This document shows positions 36,066 through 44,787 of a DNA stretch of 64,000 nt, one piece after another. Source of the DNA: Pristimantibacillus sp052113225 (lineage in GTDB: Bacteria; Bacillota; Bacilli; Paenibacillales; Paenibacillaceae); contig NZ_JBFRCT010000001.1 in the NCBI RefSeq assembly GCF_052113225.1, positions 682,001 to 746,000 of the forward strand. The letters are read 5' to 3'. The notes beneath the pieces are model-generated. The model was not told the DNA's origin. It saw nothing but the letters and a program-made list of their open reading frames with translations, and searched no databases. A program made the position numbers and the translations under genes. Positions within the stretch are counted from its first letter, which is position 1, and each line of letters opens with the position of its first letter.

Positions 36066-36326
36066 TTACCTAGGTTCTACAATAAGCTTTATCGCTGTAC
36101 GATCTTCTCCATCAATCACAATGTCAGTAAATGCCGGCACACAGATTAAATCCACCCCGCTCGGAGCTACGAATCCGCGAGCAATCGCTACCGCTTTGAT
36201 CGCTTGATTTAGTGCACCCGCCCCGATGGCTTGCAATTCAGCGGCGCCGCGCTCACGCAAAACTCCGGCTAGCGCACCTGCAACGGAATTTGGATTGGAC
36301 TTTGCTGAAACTTTTAATACTTCCAT
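36066..36326 (-). CDS. spoVS: Stage V sporulation protein S
   Basis: 86 residues, the exact family length. The sequence pattern (MEVLKVSAKSNPNSVAGALA at the start, GAGALNQAIKAVAIARGFVAP in the middle) is nearly invariant among sporulating Bacillota. It is an Alba-like nucleic-acid-binding fold required for spore coat and septation control. AGGAGG precedes the ATG. A sigma-H-like promoter lies 50-75 bp upstream. Confidence 0.97.
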   Translation of the reverse strand: MEVLKVSAKSNPNSVAGALAGVLRERGAAELQAIGAGALNQAIKAVAIARGFVAPSGVDLICVPAFTDIVIDGEDRTAIKLIVEPR

Positions 36327-36376
36327 GAAAAAGGACCTCCTCGGGAATGATGGATGGATTCCACTATTTAGATAGT

Positions 36377-36401
36377 ATTCGAGAGAGGTTAAAAAATTCC
36401 T
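36377..36401 (-). promoter_or_regulatory. Candidate sigma-H promoter of spoVS
   Basis: AGGAATT (36395-36401) and CGAAT (36377-36381) are separated by 13 bp in minus orientation, close to the sigma-H consensus (AGGAWWT / GAAT). B. subtilis spoVS is a sigma-H gene, which supports the reading. Confidence 0.6.
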
Positions 36402-36465
36402 GCTATTATCCTAATAACTTTCAGCACTATTCTGAATTGACTAAACTTTTCGAATATTCATATAG

Positions 36466-37263
36466 CTACTGCATGAGCAGCCATTCATCTTCCGTCAATC
36501 GGATTTTTTGAATTTTCGTAGCTTGGCCTGTCGCATCGTCAATGTGAACCGAGACCGCATGCAAATGCCAATCCCCTTCGTCCACGACGAAACGTGTAGG
36601 CAGCTGAGTTAAAAATTTATGTAACACAGCGTTACGATCCATACCCAGGACGCCATCACGAGGACCCGACATCCCCACATCGGTAAGGTAAGCTGTTCCG
36701 CCCGGCAGAATGCGGTCATCATTCGTCTGTACATGTGTATGGGTACCAACTACGATCGAGGCATGACCAGCCAAATGCCAGCCCATAGCAATCTTCTCAG
36801 AGGTAGCTTCGGCATGGAAATCAACCAAAATATTGTTGGTCTTCTCTCTCGCCAGAGTAACTAGATCTTCTGCCTTCCGGAATGGGCAATCAATTGGCGG
36901 CAGGAATGTCCTGCCCTGTAAATTAATAATGGCTAACTGCTTGCCGTTGGCTTTGATTAAGGCATAACCTTGGCCAGGAGTCCCTTCCGGGAAGTTAGCC
37001 GGCCGCACAATGCGTGGTTCTTCATCTATCCATTCAAAGATATCCTTATTGTCCCAGGTATGATTACCCATCGTAATGCCATGAACGCCCCATTCAAAAA
37101 ACTCACGGGCAATGGTCTGTGTAATACCGCGACCTGCTGCAGCATTCTCACCGTTTACGATAATAATATGCGGATTATATTTACTTTTAAGTGCCGGTAG
37201 CACCTGCTTAAGGGCTTTACGGCCTACACTTCCTACGATATCACCAATAAATAATACGTTCAC
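36466..37263 (-). CDS. ymdB: YmdB family metallophosphoesterase (cyclic nucleotide phosphodiesterase)
   Basis: 265 residues. The metallophosphatase motifs are GDIVGSVGR, NGENAA, GNHTWDN and GTHTHVQTND. In B. subtilis YmdB has 2',3'- and 3',5'-cyclic phosphodiesterase activity and affects biofilm and motility switching. The start is GTG (GTG-AAC) with AAGGAG 7 nt upstream. It follows rny, as in B. subtilis, but a terminator separates the two. Confidence 0.93.
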   Translation of the reverse strand: MNVLFIGDIVGSVGRKALKQVLPALKSKYNPHIIIVNGENAAAGRGITQTIAREFFEWGVHGITMGNHTWDNKDIFEWIDEEPRIVRPANFPEGTPGQGYALIKANGKQLAIINLQGRTFLPPIDCPFRKAEDLVTLAREKTNNILVDFHAEATSEKIAMGWHLAGHASIVVGTHTHVQTNDDRILPGGTAYLTDVGMSGPRDGVLGMDRNAVLHKFLTQLPTRFVVDEGDWHLHAVSVHIDDATGQATKIQKIRLTEDEWLLMQ

Positions 37264-37283
37264 TCTGCCACTCCTTTATTATG

Positions 37284-37315
37284 CAAAAAAAGTGGCTGAC
37301 AAGCAGCCACTTTTC
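37284..37315 (-). terminator. rny terminator
   Basis: AAGTGGCTG-CTTGT-CAGCCACTT followed by TTTTTTG on the minus strand, between rny and ymdB. Confidence 0.9.
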
Positions 37316-37335
37316 GTTCTTGCTATTTGCTTGTG

Positions 37336-38877
37336 TTACTTCGCATATTCAACTGCACGGGTCTCACGAATAACCGTAACTTTAATATGTCCCGGATAAT
37401 CGAGTTCACTCTCGATTTTCTTCGTAATGTCGCGTGCAAGTCGGAATGCTTCTGTATCGTCAATCTTTTCAGGCTGAACCATAACACGGACTTCGCGTCC
37501 TGCTTGGATTGCGAAAGACTTCTCTACGCCGTCGAACGACTCCGAAATGTCTTCCAGCTTCTCCAGACGTTTAATGTACGTTTCAAGCGTTTCACGACGT
37601 GCACCAGGGCGTGCGGCAGACAATGCGTCCGCTGCTCCTACTAACATCGCGATTACAGAAGTTGCTTCTACATCTCCATGGTGGGAAGCGATACTGTTGA
37701 TAACAACAGGATGCTCTTTGTACTTCTTCGCCAGTTCTACGCCGATCTCAACATGTGAGCCCTCAACCTCGTGGTCAAGTGCCTTGCCGATATCGTGCAG
37801 GAGGCCTGCGCGCTTAGCCAGAGTAATATCCTCGCCAAGCTCTGCAGCCATAAGGCCTGTCAAGTAAGCAACTTCCATCGAGTGCTTCAGCACGTTCTGA
37901 CCGTAGCTTGTCCGATACTTCAGACGTCCCAGAATTTTAATCAAGTCAGGATGCAAACCGTGAACCCCAACCTCGAAAGTAGCTTGCTCACCGTATTCAC
38001 GGATCCGCTCATCCACTTCCTTACGGGACTTCTCGACCATCTCTTCAATGCGAGCCGGATGTATACGACCATCTGCAACAAGCTTCTCAAGTGAAGTCCG
38101 AGCAATTTCACGTCTAATCGGGTCAAAGCCTGACAGAATGACCGCTTCCGGTGTATCGTCGATAATTAGATCGATACCAGTCAATGTTTCGAGTGCACGG
38201 ATATTACGGCCCTCACGTCCAATTATGCGGCCTTTCATTTCTTCGTTAGGCAGCGTTACGACCGATACAGTCGTCTCTGCTACGTGATCCGCCGCACAAC
38301 GTTGAATAGCGAGTGAAATAATGTCCCGCGCCTTACGATCGGCTTCTTCTTTCGCTTGCTGCTCGATCTCTTTGATCATCTGTGCTGTTTCGTGACGTAC
38401 TTCCTGTTCCACATTCGACAAAATAATCGATTTCGCATCTTCCATAGTCAAGCTGGAGATACGCTCCAATTCACTAAGCTGCTGCTTGTAAATGGAATCA
38501 ATTTGTTCTTGTGTGTCATCGATCCGTTTCTCTTTGTTGGCAACTAACTCTTCTTTGCGCTCGAGTGCTTCTATCTTTTTATCCAGCGACTCCTCTTTCT
38601 GGAGCAAACGTCTTTCTTGACGCAAAGACTCATTACGCCGCTCTCGGATGTCTTTTTCAGCCTCCGTACGGAGTTTGTGGATTTCATCTTTTGCTTCGAG
38701 CACCGTTTCTTTCTTCTGAGCTTCTGCTTCCTTCTTCGCACTTTCTACGATGACAACAGCAGCTTGCTCAGCGCTGGAAATTTTGGCCTCGGCAATCGAC
38801 TTGCGAATAAAATAACCAATCCCAAAGAAAATAACGCCAACAACGAGACAGATCAACACCGTCCAAATAGGGTCCAT
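37336..38877 (-). CDS. rny: Ribonuclease Y
   Basis: About 513 residues. An N-terminal transmembrane helix (about 3-22) is followed by a long coiled coil (about 30-190, Glu/Lys/Arg-rich), a KH domain (GREGRNIRALETLTGIDLIIDD) and an HD domain (LLHDIGKALDHEVEGSHVEIG), then a conserved tail ending in RETRAVEYAK. It is the membrane-bound endonuclease that initiates mRNA decay. AGGAGG lies 7 nt before the ATG at 38877. RicA, RNase J and PNPase are encoded in the same window. Confidence 0.97.
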   Translation of the reverse strand: MDPIWTVLICLVVGVIFFGIGYFIRKSIAEAKISSAEQAAVVIVESAKKEAEAQKKETVLEAKDEIHKLRTEAEKDIRERRNESLRQERRLLQKEESLDKKIEALERKEELVANKEKRIDDTQEQIDSIYKQQLSELERISSLTMEDAKSIILSNVEQEVRHETAQMIKEIEQQAKEEADRKARDIISLAIQRCAADHVAETTVSVVTLPNEEMKGRIIGREGRNIRALETLTGIDLIIDDTPEAVILSGFDPIRREIARTSLEKLVADGRIHPARIEEMVEKSRKEVDERIREYGEQATFEVGVHGLHPDLIKILGRLKYRTSYGQNVLKHSMEVAYLTGLMAAELGEDITLAKRAGLLHDIGKALDHEVEGSHVEIGVELAKKYKEHPVVINSIASHHGDVEATSVIAMLVGAADALSAARPGARRETLETYIKRLEKLEDISESFDGVEKSFAIQAGREVRVMVQPEKIDDTEAFRLARDITKKIESELDYPGHIKVTVIRETRAVEYAK

Positions 38878-39058
38878 TTGTTCACCTCCTCGTTGCATTC
38901 ACCAAGGCAATGCTTGGGATGATATTAGGTTTTTAGCCGGTTTCCATACCGATTCATTCTCAAACTTATTGACGAAAATAATCGTTTCAAATCAACTTTT
39001 GGAAGGAAAATTGATCTGATATAAAAGGAATACAATTTTATTTTATCTTTTGGCAAAA

Positions 39059-39739
39059 TCAATTGTCAAGCAAAAGCCCATCATCGTCATCTGCCTGTTC
39101 CATTTCCGCTTCATCTATAGCTGCTTTTGCCGCCTCTTTGACGACATCCGAAGGAAACCCTCTTCGCATTAAAAAGGAGAGGAGTTTTTGACGTTTCTCT
39201 CTATTTTCTCCTTTAAGGGAGCGCCATTTCTTCTTTGCGGCATGAATCGCTGACGCAAGTTCATCATCCCGGTCGATGGCTTCCAGTGCTTCTGACGCAG
39301 CTTGATTTGTTACTCCTCGCTGCTGCAGCTCCTGCTTAATCCAACGGCGGCCTTTTTGACTATAACGGATACGCTGCTTGGCAAATTGCCGCGCATACTC
39401 TTCATCATCAACAATATGCTCCGATTCTAAACGTTCAAGCGCATAAGCAATTGGCTCCGGCTCGAACGCCTTGCGCATTAAATATTGCTCAATTTCTTTG
39501 CGAGTCCTTGCTTTGAACCCCAAATAGTAAATAGCTAGCGCATAAGCCCTGTAACGATCATCTTCTTCCGTTATCTCGGTAATTTCCTCCGTGCTGAGCG
39601 ACGTACCCTTAAATAATCGGTGCTTAATTAACAAATCCTCGTGAACCGAGAATAGCGGCTCTTCCATGCCATTCGTGAAGATGTTGTAACGCTTTCGTTC
39701 CTTGCGGTCCTGTTCGACCGATGAAATCTCGATAATCAT
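39059..39739 (-). CDS. recX: Regulatory protein RecX
   Basis: 226 residues. Repeated three-helix RecX modules are visible (YYLGFKARTRKEIEQYLMRKAFE, VDDEEYARQFAKQRIRYSQKGRRWIKQELQQRGV, and KLLSFLMRRGFPSDVV). RecX modulates RecA filaments. It ends with an acidic C-terminal tail. It lies just downstream of recA, separated by a strong terminator, so it probably has its own promoter or depends on read-through. The ribosome site is weak. Confidence 0.88.
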   Translation of the reverse strand: MIIEISSVEQDRKERKRYNIFTNGMEEPLFSVHEDLLIKHRLFKGTSLSTEEITEITEEDDRYRAYALAIYYLGFKARTRKEIEQYLMRKAFEPEPIAYALERLESEHIVDDEEYARQFAKQRIRYSQKGRRWIKQELQQRGVTNQAASEALEAIDRDDELASAIHAAKKKWRSLKGENREKRQKLLSFLMRRGFPSDVVKEAAKAAIDEAEMEQADDDDGLLLDN

Positions 39740-39765
39740 TTAGGACTCACTCCGTTCGTTATGGC

Positions 39766-39808
39766 GAAAAAGGAGCAACGCCGCCCTCAATGGGACGGCG
39801 TTGCTCCT
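39766..39808 (-). terminator. recA terminator
   Basis: 13-bp stem AGGAGCAACGCCG / CGGCGTTGCTCCT followed by TTTTTCGCC in minus orientation, between recA and recX. Confidence 0.93.
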
Positions 39809-39862
39809 AAGCTATTAACTTAACTTCCGCAGTATGGATTCATAGCTGCGAAAGTTGAATTA

Positions 39863-40918
39863 TTAATCATCAAGTTCCGACTCATCGAAATCATCGTCAT
39901 CATCTTTCGAGAAGTCAGCTGGCTCTGCCGAAGCAGACAAGTTGCTTTGTTCACGGATTTGCTTCTCGATTACTGCAGCAATCTGCGGATGATCCTTCAA
40001 GAACTGCTTCGCGTTCTCGCGGCCTTGACCTAAGCGATCACCATTGTAGGAGAACCATGCTCCACTCTTCTGAACGATGTCCATCTCTGTGCCAATATCG
40101 ACAAGGCTACCTTCTCTCGAAATGCCCTCACCGTACATAATATCGACCTCAGCTTGCTTAAATGGCGGAGCAACTTTATTCTTAACGACTTTGATACGCG
40201 TACGGTTACCAACCATGTCGTTGCCTTGTTTGATTGTTTCAATACGGCGGACATCAAGACGAACGGAAGAATAGAACTTGAGTGCGCGTCCGCCTGGCGT
40301 TGTCTCCGGGTTACCAAACATAACGCCGACTTTCTCACGCAATTGGTTGATGAAGATTGCAATTGTCTTCGACTTGCTGATTGCGCCGCCCAACTTACGA
40401 AGTGCTTGTGACATCAGACGTGCTTGCAGACCAACGTGGGAATCACCCATGTCGCCTTCAATCTCTGCTTTTGGTACAAGAGCCGCAACGGAGTCGATAA
40501 CGATAATGTCAACAGCGCCGCTGCGTACAAGAGCTTCTGCAATTTCAAGTGCTTGCTCTCCTGTATCTGGTTGAGACAACAGCAACTCATCGATGTTAAC
40601 GCCAAGCTTATTTGCGTACGATGGATCGAGCGCATGCTCGGCATCGATAAACGCTGCTTGTCCGCCAATACGTTGTACTTCCGCAATCGCGTGAAGGGCA
40701 ACTGTTGTTTTACCGGAGGATTCCGGTCCATAAACCTCGATAATACGACCTCTCGGTAAACCGCCAATTCCAAGTGCAATATCTAAAGCAAGGGAACCGC
40801 TCGGCACGGTTTCAACTTGCATATGTGTGGATTCTCCTAATTTCATGATGGAACCTTTACCAAATTGTTTCTCAATTTGACGTAAAGCCATCTCTAAAGC
40901 AGCACGACGATCCGACAA
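39863..40918 (-). CDS. recA: Recombinase RecA
   Basis: About 351 residues. Walker A GPESSGKTT lies near residue 60, then the FIDAEHALD Walker region, the MAW-type loop (SVAALVPKAEIEGDMGD), loop L2 (FINQLREKVGVMFGNPETTPGG) and a very acidic C-terminal tail. I chose the TTG at 40918 (TTG-TCG-GAT-CGT) because AAGGATG lies upstream and Paenibacillus RecA starts M-S-D-R-R. The ATG at 40936 has no ribosome site. SOS control is suggested by a LexA box at 40989-41002. Confidence 0.97.
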   Translation of the reverse strand: MSDRRAALEMALRQIEKQFGKGSIMKLGESTHMQVETVPSGSLALDIALGIGGLPRGRIIEVYGPESSGKTTVALHAIAEVQRIGGQAAFIDAEHALDPSYANKLGVNIDELLLSQPDTGEQALEIAEALVRSGAVDIIVIDSVAALVPKAEIEGDMGDSHVGLQARLMSQALRKLGGAISKSKTIAIFINQLREKVGVMFGNPETTPGGRALKFYSSVRLDVRRIETIKQGNDMVGNRTRIKVVKNKVAPPFKQAEVDIMYGEGISREGSLVDIGTEMDIVQKSGAWFSYNGDRLGQGRENAKQFLKDHPQIAAVIEKQIREQSNLSASAEPADFSKDDDDDFDESELDD

Positions 40919-40945
40919 GCCACTCACATCCTTCATTCATTTATA

Positions 40946-41002
40946 ATTGTATGATACCTTGTTTCTAGTCAAAAGCCAAGCTTTTTTTCGAACATACATT
41001 CG
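40946..41002 (-). promoter_or_regulatory. recA promoter and LexA (SOS) box
   Basis: CGAACATACATTCG (40989-41002) matches the Gram-positive LexA operator CGAACN4GTTCG with one mismatch. Downstream in gene direction lie TTGACT (40967-40972) and TACAAT (40946-40951), with a 15-bp spacer that is shorter than ideal. Confidence 0.7.
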
Positions 41003-41071
41003 TCTTTTTATTTCCACGTCCTTTCATTCCTATGGTGATACCCCATCTTAAGTGACTTTTAAAAATAGACA

Positions 41072-41108
41072 TAAAAAAACCGCAGCAAAGTAATCTTCGC
41101 CACGGTTC
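41072..41108 (-). terminator. cinA terminator
   Basis: AACCG-TGGC arm pairs with GC-TG-CGGTT, followed by TTTTTTAT in minus orientation. It separates cinA from recA. Confidence 0.7.
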
Positions 41109-41179
41109 TTCCGTATACTGACAATTATAACGGAACTGGTACAATCCCGCAAGCTTTTTCGCGTTAATCCGACAAATTA

Positions 41180-42427
41180 TTATTCGCCTAGTTTAAGCCA
41201 TAATTGATATAAGGCAGCTTTAACAGCTCGAATACGGATAATCGATCGAGTTCCCGAGAAATGACCGGTAAAGACCGACGTCGGCTTCCCCCGCTCTGCA
41301 ACCGCATAGTAGACAAGCCCTACCGGATGGCCTTCTGCTTGAGCCGGACCAGCAACACCCGTTAAGGATACACCAAAATCCGAATCACCAATCTGGCGTA
41401 CTCGCTCAGCCATCATCGCAGCAGTCGACTCACTGATTGCACCAGGTGCTCCATCACCCTCTAGTTGGGCCATTGGAATGCCAAGAAGCTTATGCTTCAT
41501 TTCGTTTGTATAGGTCACGACACCACCTGAATATTCGCCGCTGCTGCCTGGAATGCCGGTAATTAGCTCCGCTAGCAGCCCCCCGCTTATACTTTCCGCA
41601 GTCGAAAGCTTTCTTCTGGAAGCCCGAAGCAGCTGAACAATCTGTTCTTCTAATGTAATTTCTTCTCGTGCATATAAGTGTTGACCTACACGCTGCATGA
41701 TATCTGCAGTGGTTTTATCAAGCTTCGCCGTTGCATCTGTTTCATTAGCCGCTTTTGTTGACACACGGATCGCAACTTCGCCCTCCTTTGCATAAGGGGC
41801 AATGGTAGGATCAGATTGTGCTTCGATAAGATCAATAAGCTTTGCTTCAAGCGTAGATTCGCCAATACCTGCAAACATAAGAACCCGTGAATACAGCGGC
41901 TCTTCCGTACTAAGGATAGATCGCAGCCATTCCGCACCAGGACCTTCCATCATAGGCTTCATTTCACGCGGCGGACCAGGAAGCATCAAATAATGTGTCC
42001 CCTCTTCAGAAAGCCCATTCCCAACAGCGAGTCCCGCTTCATTATCGATCGGTACGCTGCCATCAATCATCAACGCTTGCCGCCTATTGCTCTCCACCAT
42101 ATGAATGCCTCGGGAGCTGAACATGTGCTCGATCTTATCCATGGACGGCTGGTGGATAGAAAGACTCCTATTTAAATAAGCCGCGAGCACATCCTTCGTC
42201 AAGTCATCCTGTGTAGGACCAATACCGCCGGTAAAGACGAGCAAATCTGCACGTTCACGCGCAATCTCAATTGCTTGACGAATGCGGGCTGAATTATCGC
42301 CAACTACCGTTTGAAAGTAAACATCAATGCCAAACGTGGCAAGCTTTCTTGACAAGTACTGTGCGTTTGTATTTACAATCTGACCAAGCAGCAGCTCCGT
42401 ACCAACTGCAATAATTTCCGCTTTCAC
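41180..42427 (-). CDS. cinA: Competence/damage-inducible protein CinA
   Basis: About 415 residues. An N-terminal molybdopterin-binding-like (COG1058) domain starts AEIIAVGTELLLGQIVNTNAQ and contains FTGGIGPTQDD. A C-terminal nicotinamide-nucleotide amidase domain contains LSTAESISGGLLAELITGIPGSS and VSLTGVAGPA. The start is GTG at 42427 with GGGGG 7 nt upstream; an in-frame ATG at 42469 would add an unconserved tail. It is located between pgsA and recA, as in B. subtilis. Confidence 0.93.
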   Translation of the reverse strand: MKAEIIAVGTELLLGQIVNTNAQYLSRKLATFGIDVYFQTVVGDNSARIRQAIEIARERADLLVFTGGIGPTQDDLTKDVLAAYLNRSLSIHQPSMDKIEHMFSSRGIHMVESNRRQALMIDGSVPIDNEAGLAVGNGLSEEGTHYLMLPGPPREMKPMMEGPGAEWLRSILSTEEPLYSRVLMFAGIGESTLEAKLIDLIEAQSDPTIAPYAKEGEVAIRVSTKAANETDATAKLDKTTADIMQRVGQHLYAREEITLEEQIVQLLRASRRKLSTAESISGGLLAELITGIPGSSGEYSGGVVTYTNEMKHKLLGIPMAQLEGDGAPGAISESTAAMMAERVRQIGDSDFGVSLTGVAGPAQAEGHPVGLVYYAVAERGKPTSVFTGHFSGTRSIIRIRAVKAALYQLWLKLGE

Positions 42428-42508
42428 TCGATTTCCCCCTTGATTTTTAGCATTAGGAAGCAAAAGCACCTCTCCTCTTCAGGAAAGATGCTTTATTGTT
42501 ACTTATGT

Positions 42509-43087
42509 TTATTGCACAGGAATCAAATGTTTATTCTTGAAGAAATAATCAAAGCCGGAATACACCGTAATCAGAACGGCCAGCCAGCTAATGATCTCGT
42601 CAAACGGAAAATCGATGAACGAGAACGGAAAGTTGTTGAGCAAGAGCGAAATAATCATCGTAATTTGAACGGCTGTCTTCCATTTGCCCCAAGTGCTCGC
42701 AGCCATAACACTGCCATCAAGAAGAGCAATCTGACGCAAACCTGTTACCGCAAATTCACGACTGATAATAACGATCGCCATCCATGCCGCTAACTTGTCC
42801 ATCTGCACAAGTGAGATCAAGACAGCTGCAACAAGCAGTTTGTCTGCAAGCGGATCAAGAAGTTTCCCAAGGTTCGTTACGATCTTGTTCTTACGTGCGA
42901 TGTAGCCATCGAGCCCATCAGTACTTGCCGCTATGATAAAGATGATAGCCGCTATGATCTGATTGTATGTAATGGAGTAATCGTCGCCGAACTCAAGCGG
43001 CTTAATATCAATATTGACGAGCAGAAATACCATAATGATCGGCACTAAAATAATTCTAGCCAGCGTTATCCTATTCGCCAGGTTCAT
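42509..43087 (-). CDS. pgsA: CDP-diacylglycerol-glycerol-3-phosphate 3-phosphatidyltransferase
   Basis: 192 residues. It has several membrane helices and the CDP-alcohol phosphotransferase motif: D-G-L-D-G-Y-I-A-R, then G and D-P-L-A-D-K (about 57-83). It makes phosphatidylglycerol phosphate, the committed step to anionic phospholipids. Its ATG overlaps the stop of a short upstream ORF as TAATG, and its GGGGG ribosome site lies inside that ORF. A strong sigma-A-like promoter is at 43203-43231. Confidence 0.95.
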   Translation of the reverse strand: MNLANRITLARIILVPIIMVFLLVNIDIKPLEFGDDYSITYNQIIAAIIFIIAASTDGLDGYIARKNKIVTNLGKLLDPLADKLLVAAVLISLVQMDKLAAWMAIVIISREFAVTGLRQIALLDGSVMAASTWGKWKTAVQITMIISLLLNNFPFSFIDFPFDEIISWLAVLITVYSGFDYFFKNKHLIPVQ

Positions 43088-43164
43088 TAGTATACACCCC
43101 CGGTCAAATCCGAATTGCGTTTAGCCTTGTTCCTGCTATGATGCATGATTGCTTGTACTGTCAT
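43087..43164 (-). CDS. Putative 25-codon leader peptide coupled to pgsA
   Basis: The ORF starts ATG-ACA-GTA-CAA with GGGGGA 7 nt upstream, an excellent ribosome site. It encodes 25 residues beginning MTVQAIMHHS, basic in the middle (RNKAKR) and ending TGGVY. Its TAA stop shares bases with the pgsA ATG (TAATG). It lies downstream of a good promoter, so it would be the first translated unit of the transcript. The function is unknown; it may act by translational coupling. It could be chance, but promoter, ribosome site and overlap agree. Confidence 0.55.
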   Translation of the reverse strand: MTVQAIMHHSRNKAKRNSDLTGGVY

Positions 43165-43202
43165 TTATATGTCCCCCGGATCGTTTCCAAAAGCTATCAA
43201 CT

Positions 43203-43231
43203 AGTATAATACATGCCATTTCCTGTGTCAA
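43203..43231 (-). promoter_or_regulatory. Strong sigma-A-like promoter for pgsA
   Basis: TTGACA (43226-43231) and TATACT (43203-43208) with an exact 17-bp spacer in minus orientation, a near-consensus housekeeping promoter. The rest of the roughly 220-bp gap holds a weak CCCTTC/GAAGGG hairpin (43256-43295) after yajQ and the short leader ORF. Confidence 0.85.
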
Positions 43232-43306
43232 AACACGAAAGCATCATCGTTCGAAAGCCCTTCAACCGCCGCGTGGAGCGTCAGCGAAGGGCCGGATTAA
43301 GGCGTA

Positions 43307-43798
43307 TTAACGGTAGTTCGTGAACTGCAGCTCGATTTTCAAATCCGCACCGCGAAGCAAAGCCATAACAGCCTGCAAATCATCACGGCTTTTTCCGGTT
43401 ACACGGATCTGGTCGCCCTGAATTTGGCTCTTCACCTTCAGCTTGGAGTCACGAATAAGAATATTGATTTTCTTGGAATCATCTTGCTCAATACCTTGCT
43501 TGAGCTTAATCCGTTGACGAACGGTATGCGCAGAAGCAGATTCGACCTTGCCATATTCCAAGTTTTTAATCGGAACTCCACGCTTAGCCATCTTCGACTT
43601 CAGAATATCAAGAACACTCTCCAGCTTGAAATCATCATCGGAAATAATGATAAGTTCTTCCTTCTCAAGCTTGATGCTGCTCTTACTTCCTTTAAAGTCA
43701 AAACGCGTCTCGATCTCGCGTTCCGCTTGTGTAATGGCATTGTTTAACTCTTGCATATCCATCTTCGATACAATATCAAATGAACTTTCTGAACTCAT
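43307..43798 (-). CDS. YajQ family nucleotide-binding protein
   Basis: 163 residues, normal YajQ/UPF0234 length. It starts SSFDIVSKMDMQELNNAITQAEREI, has the central FDFKGSK motif and KQGIEQDD, and ends in FTNYR. In other bacteria YajQ proteins bind cyclic di-GMP or RNA/tRNA; the function here is undetermined. It follows rodZ by 23 bp in the operon direction. Confidence 0.92.
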   Translation of the reverse strand: MSSESSFDIVSKMDMQELNNAITQAEREIETRFDFKGSKSSIKLEKEELIIISDDDFKLESVLDILKSKMAKRGVPIKNLEYGKVESASAHTVRQRIKLKQGIEQDDSKKINILIRDSKLKVKSQIQGDQIRVTGKSRDDLQAVMALLRGADLKIELQFTNYR

Positions 43799-43821
43799 CT
43801 TTAAACAACTCTCCCTTTGTT

Positions 43822-44769
43822 CTATTCCGTTCCTTGCTGGTTATTTGTGTCTGCTGTATCCCCAGGTGTTGATGTATTATCAGGACTTTGGCTTTGTGTT
43901 CCCTCTGTCCCTCCGGCACCCTCAGCAGGGTTCAGTTGGATTTTCTTCGATCCTGCACGATCCCCATCATTGATCACTACACCATCAACCGTAATGACAC
44001 TGAGGTCAGCACGGCCTACATTAATGTAAAGTGACTGATCAAGATCATAAGTGAGAACAGATCCATCCTCTGCATTTTTCGAAATTAGAGCTTCGCCGTC
44101 TTTACTGCCCTTACGCACTTCAGTCCAGCTTGGGCCGCCGGAGACCTTAATCTCCACTTTATGCAGCACGCCTGCCGGAGCGACGTCATAATGATCCACC
44201 TTACCGATCTTAGACGAGAACGTTAGTGTAGTTGGGTCTTGACTTGGTGTTGGCGTAGGTGTCGAAGTTGGAGTACCAGTACCGCCATTCGACGTGTCTG
44301 GCGATTGGGTCTCAGCAGGCGGTGATGCCTGATCCGTAATATTGGTATCGTCCATTTCTTTCGTATCGCTGGATTTGTTATTAACGAAATAAACCCATAC
44401 GACAACGACGATCAGGATCAGGAACGACCACATCATCACGTTGAAGCTGAGCTTGCTAATCCGTTCCGATGAGCGTGTTTGAACACGCTTAGGTTGTCTC
44501 GTTGGTACCGCTTCTACAATCTGATCAGTAACTGAGGCAGGAACCTCATGCTGGTATAGACGCAATACTTCATCTGCATCAAGACCTACAGCATCACAAT
44601 AATTTTTTACAAAAGCGCGTAAATAGAAGGTTCCAGGCAGCACGCTGTGATCGCCGCTTTCGATTGCTTCCAGATAACGTTTGCGTATTTTCGTCGTTTC
44701 CTGTACATCCTCAAGCGTTAATCCGCGTTCTTCCCTTGCTTGACGCAGCAACGCTCCTAAATCTGACAT
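43822..44769 (-). CDS. rodZ: RodZ-like cell-shape protein (HTH plus membrane anchor)
   Basis: 315 residues. A Cro/C1-type helix-turn-helix occupies residues 5-65 (LRQAREERGLTLEDVQETT). One transmembrane helix lies near 108-130, followed by a Ser/Thr/Pro-rich linker (TPTPTPS) and a C-terminal DUF4115 beta domain; the end is Gly/Thr/Asn-rich. RodZ links MreB to the membrane and peptidoglycan synthesis. It corresponds to YmfM of B. subtilis by position. GAGGAG precedes the ATG. Confidence 0.88.
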   Translation of the reverse strand: MSDLGALLRQAREERGLTLEDVQETTKIRKRYLEAIESGDHSVLPGTFYLRAFVKNYCDAVGLDADEVLRLYQHEVPASVTDQIVEAVPTRQPKRVQTRSSERISKLSFNVMMWSFLILIVVVVWVYFVNNKSSDTKEMDDTNITDQASPPAETQSPDTSNGGTGTPTSTPTPTPSQDPTTLTFSSKIGKVDHYDVAPAGVLHKVEIKVSGGPSWTEVRKGSKDGEALISKNAEDGSVLTYDLDQSLYINVGRADLSVITVDGVVINDGDRAGSKKIQLNPAEGAGGTEGTQSQSPDNTSTPGDTADTNNQQGTE

Positions 44770-44787
44770 GGTGTCTACTCCTCTCTG

